64,000 nt of DNA. Origin: Trichoplax adhaerens (lineage: Eukaryota; Placozoa; Uniplacotomia; Trichoplacea; Trichoplacidae). Within the stretch, counting starts at the first letter, position 1. The number at the start of each line of letters is the position of its first letter. Where the stretch lies: contig NW_002060946.1 in the NCBI RefSeq assembly GCF_000150275.1, positions 4,191,035 through 4,255,034 on the forward strand, read 5' to 3'. The notes beneath the pieces were generated by a model, which ran no database searches, was not told the origin of the DNA, and was given only the letters and a program-made list of their open reading frames with translations. Below are positions 43,340 through 55,800 of this stretch, in pieces. The position numbers and the translations under genes are program-made.

Positions 43340-45137
43340 TGTCATCCTTATATAATTACAGTATAGTTAATCACAGGATAGGTTAGCTAAGTTGAGTAAC
43401 TCTCGATATTTATCTTTGTGTTGATTCTTAGTTAAATCATTACAGTATTATAATGTTAAAGTATTCTGTAGTCATTCTCAGAATTCCGAATACTAGTACG
43501 ACAGTAAGAATTTCTGAGTTTATTCAGACTTTCACAGCATAGTTGATTATGTTACTGTTGGATATACAATTAAATTTTACTATTGTCTCTATGTGATCAA
43601 TCTTATGATATTAATTTGAAAATATGATCATGTAACCATCTATTTAAGTCATACCTGGCTATCCTATTCTAGTGAGCTTTTTTATACTAATAAAGTATTG
43701 TATGTCCGCATACGTAAAAAAATTATGAGATGATGATTTAATAGTTATATCAAGTAATGCTAAAATGGCATGACAAGATAAGGTCATTTTTATTCGTAGT
43801 TATTGCTGTATTTCAAGTACCTGTGTTTTATTCTCTATCAAATTATAGTGACAGTTTATGACTATATAAAGCAATGGCTTACTAAATAATATTACTGAAA
43901 AATATAGCTAGCTCCATCACCAATCTAAGCTATAGTTTATATCGGTATATCTATTCTTACTCTAAACATAGCAATGATTAAGTAATAATATTTGATCACG
44001 TATATTGAAACAATATAATACGATAATAGCATTTTATCTAAAATTACTGTTATACTCCGTGTAGGTAGAACTACTTCCCTTCAATTCATTCGATTTGAGT
44101 TGTAAATGTGAAGAAATACCCAGTTTATACATTTTATAGCGTGCAATTATTAATAACATGGGAATAGTAAGAGGGTAATCGAATCTTTCAACCATTGACT
44201 TATCGTCAAAATTTAATCCCTTATTCTGACACAGTAACTATTTATGAAACATACGGCATGAAGTTGGAAAGCTATAATCTGTTACGGAAAGGATTTTATT
44301 GAGATCATTCTTAAGTATTATTATATTAAAATTAATTTTTATCTTACAATCACAATACCTTAAATTCGTTTGAATGGCATAGATTGCTATTTCTCAACTG
44401 AAATATACGGAATTAAGAAAGGCTAGCTAGCCTAAACGCCTTTCGAGTATTGATATAAGGGGCCTAGAAGAATAGTACTAATTTACTAGACTCAATAGCT
44501 ATTATTTCCTTTACAACAATATGATTTCGTTCATTATAGACGAAGCGAATCTATTTTCTCAATTTCTTGAGTACTATTGAAACCCTCAATTTGAATAATT
44601 GTTTCTAAAACTTGAATGATTGGATTATAACTAACAGGTATAATATCAATAAACTTCATTCTTCCCTGTAGCATATAAAATGGACAGAGTAGCGAAATAG
44701 ACCGGTCCAAAATTTTTATTTGCATATGTGTAAGCTAAATACAAGAGAGACAGTCAAACATACACTATTAAGTGTGTCATTTACGTAACTTGTATAGCAA
44801 GTAGTATACAAATGCTATTTTTTCTGAAATCAGTACTAGTACTTCTTCTTAATCCAATACATTAGATAGTGATAGGATTCATTCTATGAACTTATTTTTA
44901 TGGAAAAAGAAATAAATTTCAAACTGGGATAAAAAAGAATTATATCGATACACAACTACGTATCTATCTACTTTTATTTTTAATACTAATTGTGCTTGAT
45001 AATGTTATTAACCCCCTCTCCTGTAAAATAGTAAATATAACTAATGAGATCCTATAAATTTATCGATCCTCCACTACAGCAAAGCAGAGATTTTTAAAAA
45101 GTGGAGGCTATGGTTTTATTAAGGAGATAAACCAAGT
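43340..45137. other. Convergent region between cupin and MARVEL genes
   Basis: Mostly AT-rich spacer. A minus-strand frame ending at 44534 follows a good acceptor (ttttatatgctacag) near 44671 and could be a terminal exon. It encodes about 43 residues (MKFIDIIPVSYNPIIQVL...KIDSLRL), without a recognised family or an upstream partner. Confidence 0.45.
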
Positions 45138-48100
45138 TTAATCATCCGGATCCTCTTGTGGGGATTCAGAATACTGCTTTCGGAATTTGCGATCTTGATA
45201 GAATCGATGGCCATCAATAATTGATTGTGCCAAAACCAAAAATGCTGTGAAGAAGCCAAATACCTTTAATTTAAGTACCGATAGAAATAAAAGTAATTGT
45301 AAACCAAATTTGCTTATAAAGTAAATATTGCTTTCAAATGCATTGGATGATAGTGAGAACGAATGCTGTAGCAAGCTGTCAAAGAATTGAAATAATTTGA
45401 AACAGTTTTTTAATAGCTATTAAATTACAACTTATAGTTGTATGACTACTCCTCGCAAAAAGATATAGATAAAATGTACTTCATAATAATGAAAGAGCAA
45501 AATAGCTCCTTGTCAAACAGTTGAGCTATTTTAAAAATCTACCAACATACAACGTACAGTAATATGGATGTGGGAAGATACAGGTGAAATATATTTTATA
45601 ATGATCAGAGAGTCACTAGTTCTCCATCAAAAAGTTGAGATATTTTAAAACAGTTATATAGTATTGTAGCTATTAACAACAAATAACTTATAACACCGCT
45701 ACTGAATATAGAAAGACACTCGTAAAATATATTTTATTATAATAATGAGAACGAATAACGTGCTCGTATTGTCGAGAAGTTGAGACATTTTAAAGCTGTT
45801 TTCTAATAGTTATTAACTTACAATATAATACGGCTACCGAATGAAGAAAGATACTGGTAAAATATATTTTATAAAGGAGAGAAGAATGAATACAATACTA
45901 TCAAAAAGAACTGAGCTATTTTAAAATGGCTTTAAATAACTATTAGTAACATACGCTTATATTTAGTAATTCTTTATAATTCATCACTCGTAATATAACA
46001 TGGCTACCGGGCATAGAAAGCTATTAGTAAAATATATTTTATAATGATGAGAAAAAAATATGACACTGTCAAAGGGTTAAGGCATTTTAAGACAGTTTAA
46101 GAACTCCTAATTTACAACACAATATGGCTGCCGAATATAGCTATCGGTAAAATACATTTTATAATGATAAGAACGAATGACATACTGTCAAAAAAATTAA
46201 AGCATTTTAAGACAGTTTCAATAGCTCCTAACTCACAATACAATATGGCTACCGAATATAGAAAAATATTCGTAAAGTATATCTCGTAATAATGAGAACG
46301 AATTGCGTATGCCAAAGAATTGATGAAGGCATTTTAAAACAGTTTTTAGTAACCTAGAATTTACAACAAAGTATGGCTACCGACCAGAGAAAAATACTGG
46401 TACAATAGGCACCATAGACTTACCACCGCAGCTTGTAATTGAGCGAAATTCAATTTTCCCTTATAAGTTTTGATATTGGCTCGTTGGCCCATCGCAATCG
46501 AGCCGGTTGCTAAGCCATTAGCAATAAAATATAGCATAGATACACAGCCACATAGAATTGCTTCCTGTATTTACACGGGTAGATCATGATTATTCAAAGA
46601 ACAAATACTTCAGCAGCATGATAGGAATACATTTATTAAATTATAATATAATAATTTAACGTAAAGTTTCTTATTCTGACTACTATACCGTACATGACAA
46701 TTAACGATTAATCTAGTAAAAGATATAAGCTTTGAAGGTTAAGAATGAGAAAAATTAGATACCGTAGCATTCCAATCGATTTGCATTCGTTCCGTTAATC
46801 GGATGGTTTTAATTATAGACATTACGGTACTATAAAGAAAGGTGAATACACTCATAAAGAGGAAAAATCTCATCCAAGCTGCATTAGGTAGGCTAGTATA
46901 ATTAAATAATGATCCATTCAATGTTTGATTCCATCCAAATACCAAGGAAAATGCAAGAATGGAAGTTACCTATGGAATAATAATATTAAAAATCAAACAT
47001 ATTTTTATTAATTGTAATTTAGATTCTATTTCCAAGTTGGTAACATTTTTAATTTGGGAAACTATTCATAAATGAAACAGGTTTCACTCAGAAAATCTTA
47101 TTTTTTACTAAGAATTATAGGCTTCTAATAGTATTAGCTTGATATTAGGTGATGATTATGGATAGCCATGAACATTGAGATTATATTTATGGAAGTGGCC
47201 ATCTTTTCCCCACATGGCGACATATTCAATTGAAAAACTATTACTATGCAAGTTAGTTCTTCATTTAGTGTATTCCGTTTTTATTGATTGCACAAACTTC
47301 CCTAATCATCAATTTGATATATGAGGATCATAGCTAGAATTTCATACTAAGATCAAAAGTCAATCTCTTGGAAACACTTTCCTTAACGCACAAAGCGATC
47401 ACCTAGCGAATTCTGTTTTTTAGTGACTAGCATAGACTTCTCATAACATCAAATTGGTCTAGCGAAAGGATTGGAGCTACCCATAGTCCTTGAGAATTTT
47501 TATACGTAAGATGAAGAGTTGTTCTCTTTGAGAAGCATTTATAATTTGAAAATCATCCTCAATGTCAAAGGCAATTTTTTATTAGCTAGCATAAATTTTG
47601 CTTATTAATATACTGTATTCAAATGATTCAGTTTGATACCGTAGAATGATTGTTCATAGCAAATTTATTGAGATTGATTGTGGAAAGGGGGATTTTTCCC
47701 TTATTACTGACATATTGTATTGGGAAGGTATTGTACAGGAATTAGCTCTTGCAATGTCAATCAGATACTGAATAACAATTGCTGATAGTAAAATTCGTCG
47801 GAATTCGAGATTGCTGAGGTTAGCATTTCTTTCTCCTCTTGAACCTTTTATATTACTAAATAAATAGCACATCAATCATGTCTTCGTTTAAAATTGAACT
47901 GAAATTACCCGGCGATTACTTACAGCAAATACCATTGTACCGGCATTTTGGCTAAAATAAAATTATAAATAATATACATTTTTATTGCTTTACTCAAGAA
48001 CTGCAATGAAAATAGAGCTCAGGTAGGCTTAGTCATTTTTTATAGTTAGTAGCCATTGCTGAGATCATTAAGATAGAGTATTATCAACGTTTTGCAAATT

Positions 48101-49139
48101 TTTCCATTTTCTATTTTACCAAGGCATGATATGATGCGTTCTTCTTGAGGATACATAGTTATGTATGGCGATTGTAAAAGGCACTTTCACAAAATTGATA
48201 GTTGAACTCTCATCAAAAAAAGTAATTCACTCTTTGATTTTTATATCGCCAACGAAAGAAATAATAGGATTGAATAGATTCATTGAAATTTTACTTTTTC
48301 TTGATACTCGCCTACTAGCATGCTCTCTGATTTTGATGCCTTGAGTTAAGAATATTATGGCTAGTGAAAATAAAAGTGAGTCATTTCTAGGTCTAAAAGT
48401 AGACTAGCTATTCAAAGTGAAAGAATTTTATTCTAATATCGATTTAGATATTGTTATATGCACTGAGTACCGGCAATCTTAGAGAATCTGAATATCGAAG
48501 TGTTTGATTAGAATGATTTGCAATGAACAACGATGAAATATGAAGTAATTTTCGATAATTTTTCGCTGTAGAGAGTTCTTAAAGGTATTAGTATTGGCTA
48601 TAGCATCAAGTTAATCTTCAGAACCCTCACTAGCAGGTCCATTTTGCACTCGTTTCATTGACGAATATTATACAAAAATGCTGCACCTTCTGAAGTAGAT
48701 TGAACACTTGTAGTGAGAACTGCCTGTTAAACTTAAAGGCTTTTAGCAAATAATTGCCCTATCTCAAAATTGACTAATAGACTTATTGTATTGCCCAATA
48801 AATGAATGATATCATTCAATTTCAGCCTTTACCCTGACTATAATGTTTACCATTCTACTATCACTCGCTAGCAGCTTATTGCTTATGACGATCAAGAAAT
48901 ACTGTAAAGTATGACAGAAACTCGACGAAAAATGAATACTATAGGCAGTAATAGTATCCTTGAAAGTGGAATCTCCGCGATCTTATTGCATACCTATCGA
49001 ACAGCTAGATACTTACTACTTGAGTTAGTGTTAAGGCACCATCCAAACTTTTCAAGTAGTCCTTATTGAATTTACTTGCATTGGATTGAGATTGATCTCC
49101 AGTTTCTTCTTCGCTGCGGATCGGAGTTGTTTCTGACAT
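45138..49139 (-). CDS. MARVEL-domain four-pass membrane protein
   Basis: Four exons (49139-49017, 46969-46763, 46564-46424, 45263-45138) give 597 nt, or 198 aa, all in phase 0. A polar N-terminus (MSETTPIRSEEETGDQ) leads to YLKSLDGALTLTQV, the typical MARVEL start of TM1. The other segments are TM2 (AAWMRFFLFMSVFTFLYSTV), TM3 (EAILCGCVSMLYFIANGLAT) and TM4 (VFGFFTAFLVLAQSIIDG). The tail is short and acidic, ending SESPQEDPDD. Possible N-glycosylation sites (NQT, NGS, NYT) fall in the first loop. This topology matches plasmolipin/CMTM/synaptogyrin-like proteins of vesicles and junctions; I cannot assign the subfamily. The exon 1 donor may be GTAGTA or the adjacent GTAAGT, a one-codon difference. 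Introns 1 and 3 are large, and intron 3 holds a tandem array. Confidence 0.85.
45400..46400. repeat. Diverged tandem array in MARVEL-gene intron 3
   Basis: Units of about 110-170 bp share 'gtaaaatatattttataatgatgagaa', 'tgtcaaaaagttgagg', 'attttaaaacagtttt' and 'aatatggctaccgaatatagaaag'. Anchors lie near 45470, 45582, 45733, 45858, 46028, 46147 and 46274. The array fills most of the intron and reaches almost to exon 3. The frame 46112-46315 is inside it. Confidence 0.85.
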
Positions 49140-50985
49140 GATAATAATCTAATTTCAGATCAAGTCCAAATTGGAAAGTTGCTATTACCCAAATTATAAA
49201 TACTCCTAGAGTAAAGCAGAAGAAGTAATTTTACATTCAAATACCGCTAACTAGTTACTGCAAATAATAAGGAAAATCAATTTTCCTGCCTAATAGATGG
49301 AAAATATCTAGTTACCGTTTGATATACGCGCAATTTGATGTGAATGTTTAATGGGCAATTCCTCTATTCTCATCATGAACAATAGACCACCATATGTCGG
49401 CATGAAACACAATTATTCTACAATATGGCCATATACCCAATTAGAAGGCGAAACGAGTTGCATGAGGTCATAAATTGCTATGAATAGGAAAGCTTAAGGA
49501 AGTTAATAGCAATATTTGAGTTTAAGAGCTACTTGCAACTGATTGCACTTAGAATGCCATAATTGAAACTGTAGTAATATCGCGCGAGAATGCTATAGTA
49601 AGGTAAGATATAAGCCTAATATGAGGACTACCTTGGTAACCTTTTGTATCTTTGAATCAGAAATATAGATATACAGTGATACAGGAGTATGACTACTCCT
49701 GTCATCCATTTTACATGATGACAACAATTTTAATCGTTGATCTCTTATTAAGTCGGAGAGAGTTACAGAAAGTATACAAGTAGGAATTACAACTTTGCAT
49801 TTTAATATAGAAACATCAAGCAAATAGGCACCATAGAGATTCAGTTCTAGCTGAAATCATATCCATATTTCTCGGACACTTGGTTAATTAATTCTGAAAT
49901 TACTAGGTAGAAGTAAGTCTAGTAAGAATAAAATTATAAAGAATGGTATACTCATTGGATGAGAAATCAGCTAAAGTTAAAAATTAAGAGAAAGTGTAGA
50001 AATTATCCATTATTAAATACGATAACTATCTAGCCTATGCTAGGCCGTTATAAGAAGTGGCCGATAGATCAACCTTCGAACTATTTTCCAGACTAAACTA
50101 AAAGACGATATTGGACCACGGATAAAATGATAAACTAAGTATTACGAAGCTAATTAATTAATTTATGAGCATGCAGGTTAATATACTTAATTGATGAGTA
50201 TTTTAAACGCATTTTGTAGATAAACAAATACAACATACATAGAATAAGAAACTCATGATAAAAAGAACATTGATATTTTATTACAATACTTTAGGTTCCA
50301 AAAATCAAAATTTTTGCAATTTCTAACATTCATATTGAAACTGTGGCATCTGGTTAATTAACAGTTTTATTCGTAGAAAGTATAAATACTAATACTAGCT
50401 AAGCAAAATATGCCAATAGACACTTTCATCTTGTTTAATATTTGAGATACGGTAATTTAGAGCTAAGATTTTTGTTTACGGAATACACGTTTTCAAGATA
50501 GCTTAAGAATTAAAATGCTAACACCTTACTAATATCATATCTTGCAAGTAGGATACTATATATTCAAGTTTGGTTCTAAATCATCAATTAAAGCAAAATT
50601 AGTTAAATTTATAATGATAAAACTGCTGCTTTAATAAAGCAAGAAATGATAACTAATCATATTTATGACAATTTTACTCAAATGTTTATACCTTCATTAG
50701 ACTTAGGCTAAATAAATTAATATACTATATACTATGCGAACATAACAACGGAAAGCGTAAACTAAAATAATAGATAATCATAAATTATTTTCCAACTAAT
50801 TGATCATTGCATCTCTCTTTTCTCTTTAGTAAAGAGATACAAGAATATAAACTCAGCAAGAACGCATGTCATGCGTATTGAGATAGGATTGAGATTGTTG
50901 TTTAGGTATGCATTCTTAATTAAATCATTTTAGAAAGAAAAAAGAAAAATGACACTGTCAACAACGTCTAAAATGATACTAGAAA
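49140..50985. other. Spacer between MARVEL 5' end and HypX-like 3' end
   Basis: AT-rich, no recognised gene. Both flanking genes are on the minus strand, so this should hold the MARVEL promoter and the 3' UTR of the HypX-like gene. The frame 49593-49823 has no recognisable features. Confidence 0.55.
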
Positions 50986-52866
50986 TTAATGATAAACAAA
51001 CTTTTGACGTGCTTGAATATACTCTTCAGTCTGAAAGCATTGTTGCATCTGATCCAATTCGTAATTTCGATGGTCATGCAATAATTGAAACCAATCATCA
51101 GTCATTAATTTCCTCTTCTTATCCAATATACTTTGCACCTGTTCATCATCTTGTGTTAACTTATTGGCTTCAACACTTAACATTTGATCGAAATGATCAT
51201 GATCTTTAGCAATTAGTTTATCAAACATGCCTATTTTAACAGCTTGACGCGCTAACATTGGCACGACATTATTAGTAATTTGTCTAGCTCTCTCTTGGCC
51301 GACACGTTTAGGTAAGAAATAGGTATAATATTCAGAACCGAATAACCCCATCGATTTATAGTGCGGGTTAAGGATGACAGCATCATGCGACCAAACCAAG
51401 TCAGCAGCTAATGCCATCATAACACCACCTGCTCCGGCGTTACCTTGCATAGCTGATATGACAACTTTATCACGAATAGAGAAAATCTCTTTAACTACAT
51501 CATCGATTGCATTAATGTTTCGCCATGATTCTAATGCAGGATCTTTAGAGGCTTCAATGGTATTCAGGTTAATACCATTGGAGAAGAAATTGTAGCCACC
51601 ACATAATACAATTGTATTAATCAATTGATCTTGGCTACAGCGGTGTATAGCTTGGCGTAGACGTAAACATTGCTCAGTACTCATAGCCCCATTATAAAAT
51701 TCGAAATGAATATAAGCGATGTTGCCTTGACGGTTTATCCAAATTTCTTGAAAGGTCTCAGGCCGATACCCGTATGAATAATATTCCATCTTAGGTGCGA
51801 CTTCTTCTACACCTTCTAATTCACATTGTGATAAAACTGATGTGGAAGGCAATTTGATAAATTGCCTACCATGGCTTGCTTTCATATGGCTGATCCATAC
51901 ACCTTGATTGTCGACAGTCTTGAATAGAACTGCTCCACTACGTTTAGCTATGATATCACCTGGTTTAGCGTCGGTCCGTTTATTAATTAATTCTGGCGAT
52001 TTTTCAACATGAGCACCGAAAATTAATCGCCTAATGTTTGCACCATGAGCTGTATTTTCGGTATACATAATAGCGCCCGGTTGAGAATCTGACATACGAA
52101 CAGTGTTAGCAATCTTATGAGCGGACATAGTTTTCCAATCGACAAGTCGATCATTCCACGCCATTTTGGCACGAAAAGATCCCTTGACATCCGGTTGATC
52201 ATAATCTAATGGTCTCGGTGGTATTTCAAGACGGAATTGGTCAACAGCTTGTAATAAAGCTCGTACAGCAGCTTGAACAATTTCATTTTGATATAAGCTC
52301 GATTTGGTAGCTTGTCGCTTTATTGGGAATGTAGCTGTACTTGAAACATCACCAGCATCTATTTCGTCGGCCGCTTGTAATACAGTTACTCCCCATTCCG
52401 GCAATTGATCATGTAATGCCCAATCGATTGAGTGTATCCCACGATCGCCAACAATGCCGGGATGAACAATCCAGCAAGGTGTGGATCGAGCAGATGGTTC
52501 ATCATATAACTGTGGTGGTATGCGCTTCGTCAAAAATGGGCAAATGATAATATCGGGATTTTCACGTTCAGCGCATTCTATCATCGTATCTGGACTTGGA
52601 TTTTCAACAATTTCGACACGATGGCCACGAGTGGTTAATTCAAGGTAAGCACGTTGAGTTAATGAATTATTGGAATTGCAGAAAAACAAGATATTATAAC
52701 GATCGTGAACCTCTTCACCTATAACAGCTGATTCTGCAGTTTTTCTTGCAGTGACGGCCAGTTGATGGATTGGAGCAGCTGCTTGATGATGAATAACTCG
52801 TCGCAATAAGGACGTAGTTGATGAAAATTGGCGTTTACATAACTGATGTAGCTGACTTTTCAACAT
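50986..52866 (-). CDS. hypX: HypX/HoxX-like formyltransferase / enoyl-CoA hydratase fusion, intronless
   Basis: A single open frame of 626 aa. Bacterial HypX converts the formyl group of 10-formyl-tetrahydrofolate, through formyl-CoA, to carbon monoxide for [NiFe]-hydrogenase maturation. Residues 1 to about 50 form an Arg/Ser/Gln-rich extension without acidic residues at its start (MLKSQLHQLCKRQFSSTTSL), which looks like a mitochondrial presequence. Residues about 56-215 are a formyltransferase-like fold with IVHPGIVGDRGIHSIDWAL (His135) and DEIDAGDV (166-173). Residues about 228-345 resemble the Fmt C-terminal OB-like domain. Residues about 375-620 are a crotonase (enoyl-CoA hydratase/isomerase) domain: GGYNFFSNGINLNTIEAS, ESWRNINAIDDVV, GNAGAGGVMMALAADLV and LNPHYKSMGLFGSEYYTYF. 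The combined HPGI.GDRG and NPHYKSMG signatures are, from memory, characteristic of HypX rather than of separate Fmt and crotonase proteins. It is uninterrupted, unlike every other gene here, and its base composition is visibly less AT-rich, both compatible with horizontal origin. Function in this organism is unknown. The open frames on the plus strand (50949-51209, 51374-51595, 52341-52547) are shadows. Confidence 0.92.
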   Translation of the reverse strand: MLKSQLHQLCKRQFSSTTSLLRRVIHHQAAAPIHQLAVTARKTAESAVIGEEVHDRYNILFFCNSNNSLTQRAYLELTTRGHRVEIVENPSPDTMIECAERENPDIIICPFLTKRIPPQLYDEPSARSTPCWIVHPGIVGDRGIHSIDWALHDQLPEWGVTVLQAADEIDAGDVSSTATFPIKRQATKSSLYQNEIVQAAVRALLQAVDQFRLEIPPRPLDYDQPDVKGSFRAKMAWNDRLVDWKTMSAHKIANTVRMSDSQPGAIMYTENTAHGANIRRLIFGAHVEKSPELINKRTDAKPGDIIAKRSGAVLFKTVDNQGVWISHMKASHGRQFIKLPSTSVLSQCELEGVEEVAPKMEYYSYGYRPETFQEIWINRQGNIAYIHFEFYNGAMSTEQCLRLRQAIHRCSQDQLINTIVLCGGYNFFSNGINLNTIEASKDPALESWRNINAIDDVVKEIFSIRDKVVISAMQGNAGAGGVMMALAADLVWSHDAVILNPHYKSMGLFGSEYYTYFLPKRVGQERARQITNNVVPMLARQAVKIGMFDKLIAKDHDHFDQMLSVEANKLTQDDEQVQSILDKKRKLMTDDWFQLLHDHRNYELDQMQQCFQTEEYIQARQKFVYH

Positions 52867-55800
52867 TATGAAATAATATTCTGGATTAGGCGTATTTAGA
52901 AAATGACTTCAAGGATCGTTGATTGATTATCCTAATTGTATGAATTGAATAAAAAATGACAATTACTTCCGGTAAACGTTATTTCTGTAATTGATTTGAC
53001 AGATTTTATGCTATTGCGTATGTATATATATTTTGATTTGGGTAAAATAAAATGGAGATTTGGCTAAATAAAATGAAGTAATACAATCTGCTAAACTAGA
53101 TCGAAAGACAATTAAATTATTGACTTGGTGTGTCTTAATTTATATTAAAAACTCGGCAATTCAATTTTTGATGCCAATTTATAGTTAATGACAACAGTAC
53201 AACTCCTACTCTATGATTTCTTCGACAAGTGGGTAGTTAGTGTAGCCTTAGAATAAATTATAGGTTATTTTGAAGAGACTAAATATTTAATATTGGTCAT
53301 ATTGATAGGCCACAGAAATATGCGGAATAATTTATATCACTTGTATTATCATGTTAATTGGGCTAGTTAATGTGTTTAGACGATCACCATAACATTGAAC
53401 TTTGAACTTTATTACTAGAGCTTATTAAATGGCAATTAATTATTTAATTAACTTAAAAACATAGTTTACTATCTAATGATATACTGTAATTACTATTTAG
53501 ACGAATAAAATAAAATCTAGGTTAATTTTTCAGCTTTTACATGCAACTTTCGCGTGTAACGGAGAAAAATTAGATCTGTGTCCAATTGCACAGTAATTAA
53601 CCCTTGACCTCATTTCTGAAACATGAATTGTGATTAAGACAGAAAGTTTAAGATTTGCTCCCCACATGTTGCTCAAATATAGCAATACCATTATTAAAGT
53701 ACAGTTTAAGTACGATATCAATTACAAATTGAGGTGTAAAGTAGCAGGAATAAAAGGAAATAAAATGAACTTTCCGTCCAATCGGATATCATTTCAATTT
53801 ACGGAGAGAATTATTGATATCGTTAATGTTGATTAATTCTTCGTATATTGGAAGTCTTTCCATAGAAAATATTATCAACATATCGACTATTAAATTTAGC
53901 TATTCTTATTTTAATATCGGGACGTTATTTTCTCTATATCTTCAGTGAACAATGTCATGAATTCGACTCAATATCTAGGACATTATATAAATTGATCAGA
54001 TGGAATGTCTAATTCAACGATATTAACACATTGTTTGAAATTTATTTACATTTAAGGACAGTAACTTAAATTGGCAATTTTGATAGCGATAGCCTGCAAT
54101 TTTTGCTTGTAAAGCATTAATACGGAATGATCATAACTTGACCTAAGGTTACCTTTAGAACAATGAGGGTTAAAAAGTAATGGAAGAAATGGTTACACCC
54201 AAGCCAAAAAGAATTCTTATTTAAGCGTTATTCGCGAATCCTTTTTCAAATAATGACTAAACAAGAAGCTAAAGCTGATCACGTGTGGTTAATTCCGTTG
54301 TTGTATGGTTATATCGGTTATAATAGTCTTTTTAAGTAAATAAGAATATAAACTAAAGCTAATCATTTTCTCTCAATCTTATTCTTGTTTCAAGTTGGTT
54401 AGACTAAATCCTTTTAAATAACTGATGAACATAAGCGAAATTAAATCGAATGTCCTTTAACATCGAAACAGTACGCGCATATCTAATAAATACGGGTTTA
54501 GCATTCTCCCAATTTTTACATCAGCTGCAAAAAGTTCTAGTTCAACTAACTTATATAAGCACAGGCTTTACTGAAGGAAAATTACTTAAAAATATTTCAA
54601 TTAAATGCTCTAGTTGTATATAATGAGATTATTGAATAAATCTGGAGTTAAGCTTATCTGAGTATAAAAGAAATTAAAATATTTCGCTATTATGATTCTA
54701 ATCAACGAAATAAAAACCCAATCAATTATTTGTTCTGTTATCACACTCGTTTATTATCCAGCTACGGTAATTTAATGAGTACTATTAACTTGTCCTGTTC
54801 GTTATTATTTAGCAATAGCAGTCTAATTAGTAATATTCAATTTAATACGACAAAAGAGCACGAATACATGATGACATTGGCTAGATTATCATAAAAGATA
54901 ATAGATAAAGAAATTATGGGTACAAGACGATAGTATAATTGTTAGGAAGTTAATTCAGTTTCATTAAAAAGTAACTTTATCGTCCTATTGTACTCTTTAT
55001 AACTGATTTTAACATCGACGAGAGTTAGGACAAAAATTTTATTTCTTGAAAGATTATAATTGTCTACGATTTCCTGCATGAAAGTTAATACTCAAATTTT
55101 ATCCTCTTGACCTGAGGAGAAAAATCTATATATAATGTCGAATGGTAATACTATCTGTTAATTATTAACTAATGGGTACATTATCGTAAACCGTCAGCAA
55201 AGCGACGGGAGTTTGGACTAGTTTCAATAAAATGGATCTTTTGCAGTCCATAAGTTGAGAGTTCATGTTCCATTGTAGACTTTTACATGTCAAGGTCAAA
55301 TAGAATTAGCCCCTTAAGTGTTTTCGAGAGAGGATTATAAGGTGCACCTATAATCATTCCCCTTAAGTAATCTAGAGTTAGCGTAGCGAATTTTTGCTGC
55401 ACCGATCACACTTTATGTTCAATTAGGATGTTTAGATATTCAAATGATTACTTAATAAAGACATTCAATTCATAATAATTTCTAGTATTTAGGGTTATGA
55501 TAATATTATCCCACCATAGGCTCTACCAATAGATATGCGTTTTTTTTAAAATAGATATCTTATATGGTTATTATCTATCAGATCAATCACTGGTTAATGA
55601 CCTTCTCTAGCATGCTGCAATATTCGGTTCCTATAGCCTTGCAGCATATAATAAAGTGCTAACGCCAGCTATCTAAGACTGCGCAAATAATCAAATCATT
55701 AAATTAACAGATACATAGTGGTTTGTGACATAGTCGATCTTGTTGCAGACTTTTTTAAAACGGATATTCAAATAATTATGTAGCGAATGCATAGGTACCA

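Noticed and set aside
47654-47955. Possible extra MARVEL exons in intron 1, including a phase-matched fragment QNAGTMVFA before a GTAAGT
   Set aside because: Exon 1 joins exon 2 directly in phase 0 to give a complete TM1. Adding the fragment breaks the frame. It may be an unused duplicate, but there is no firm support.
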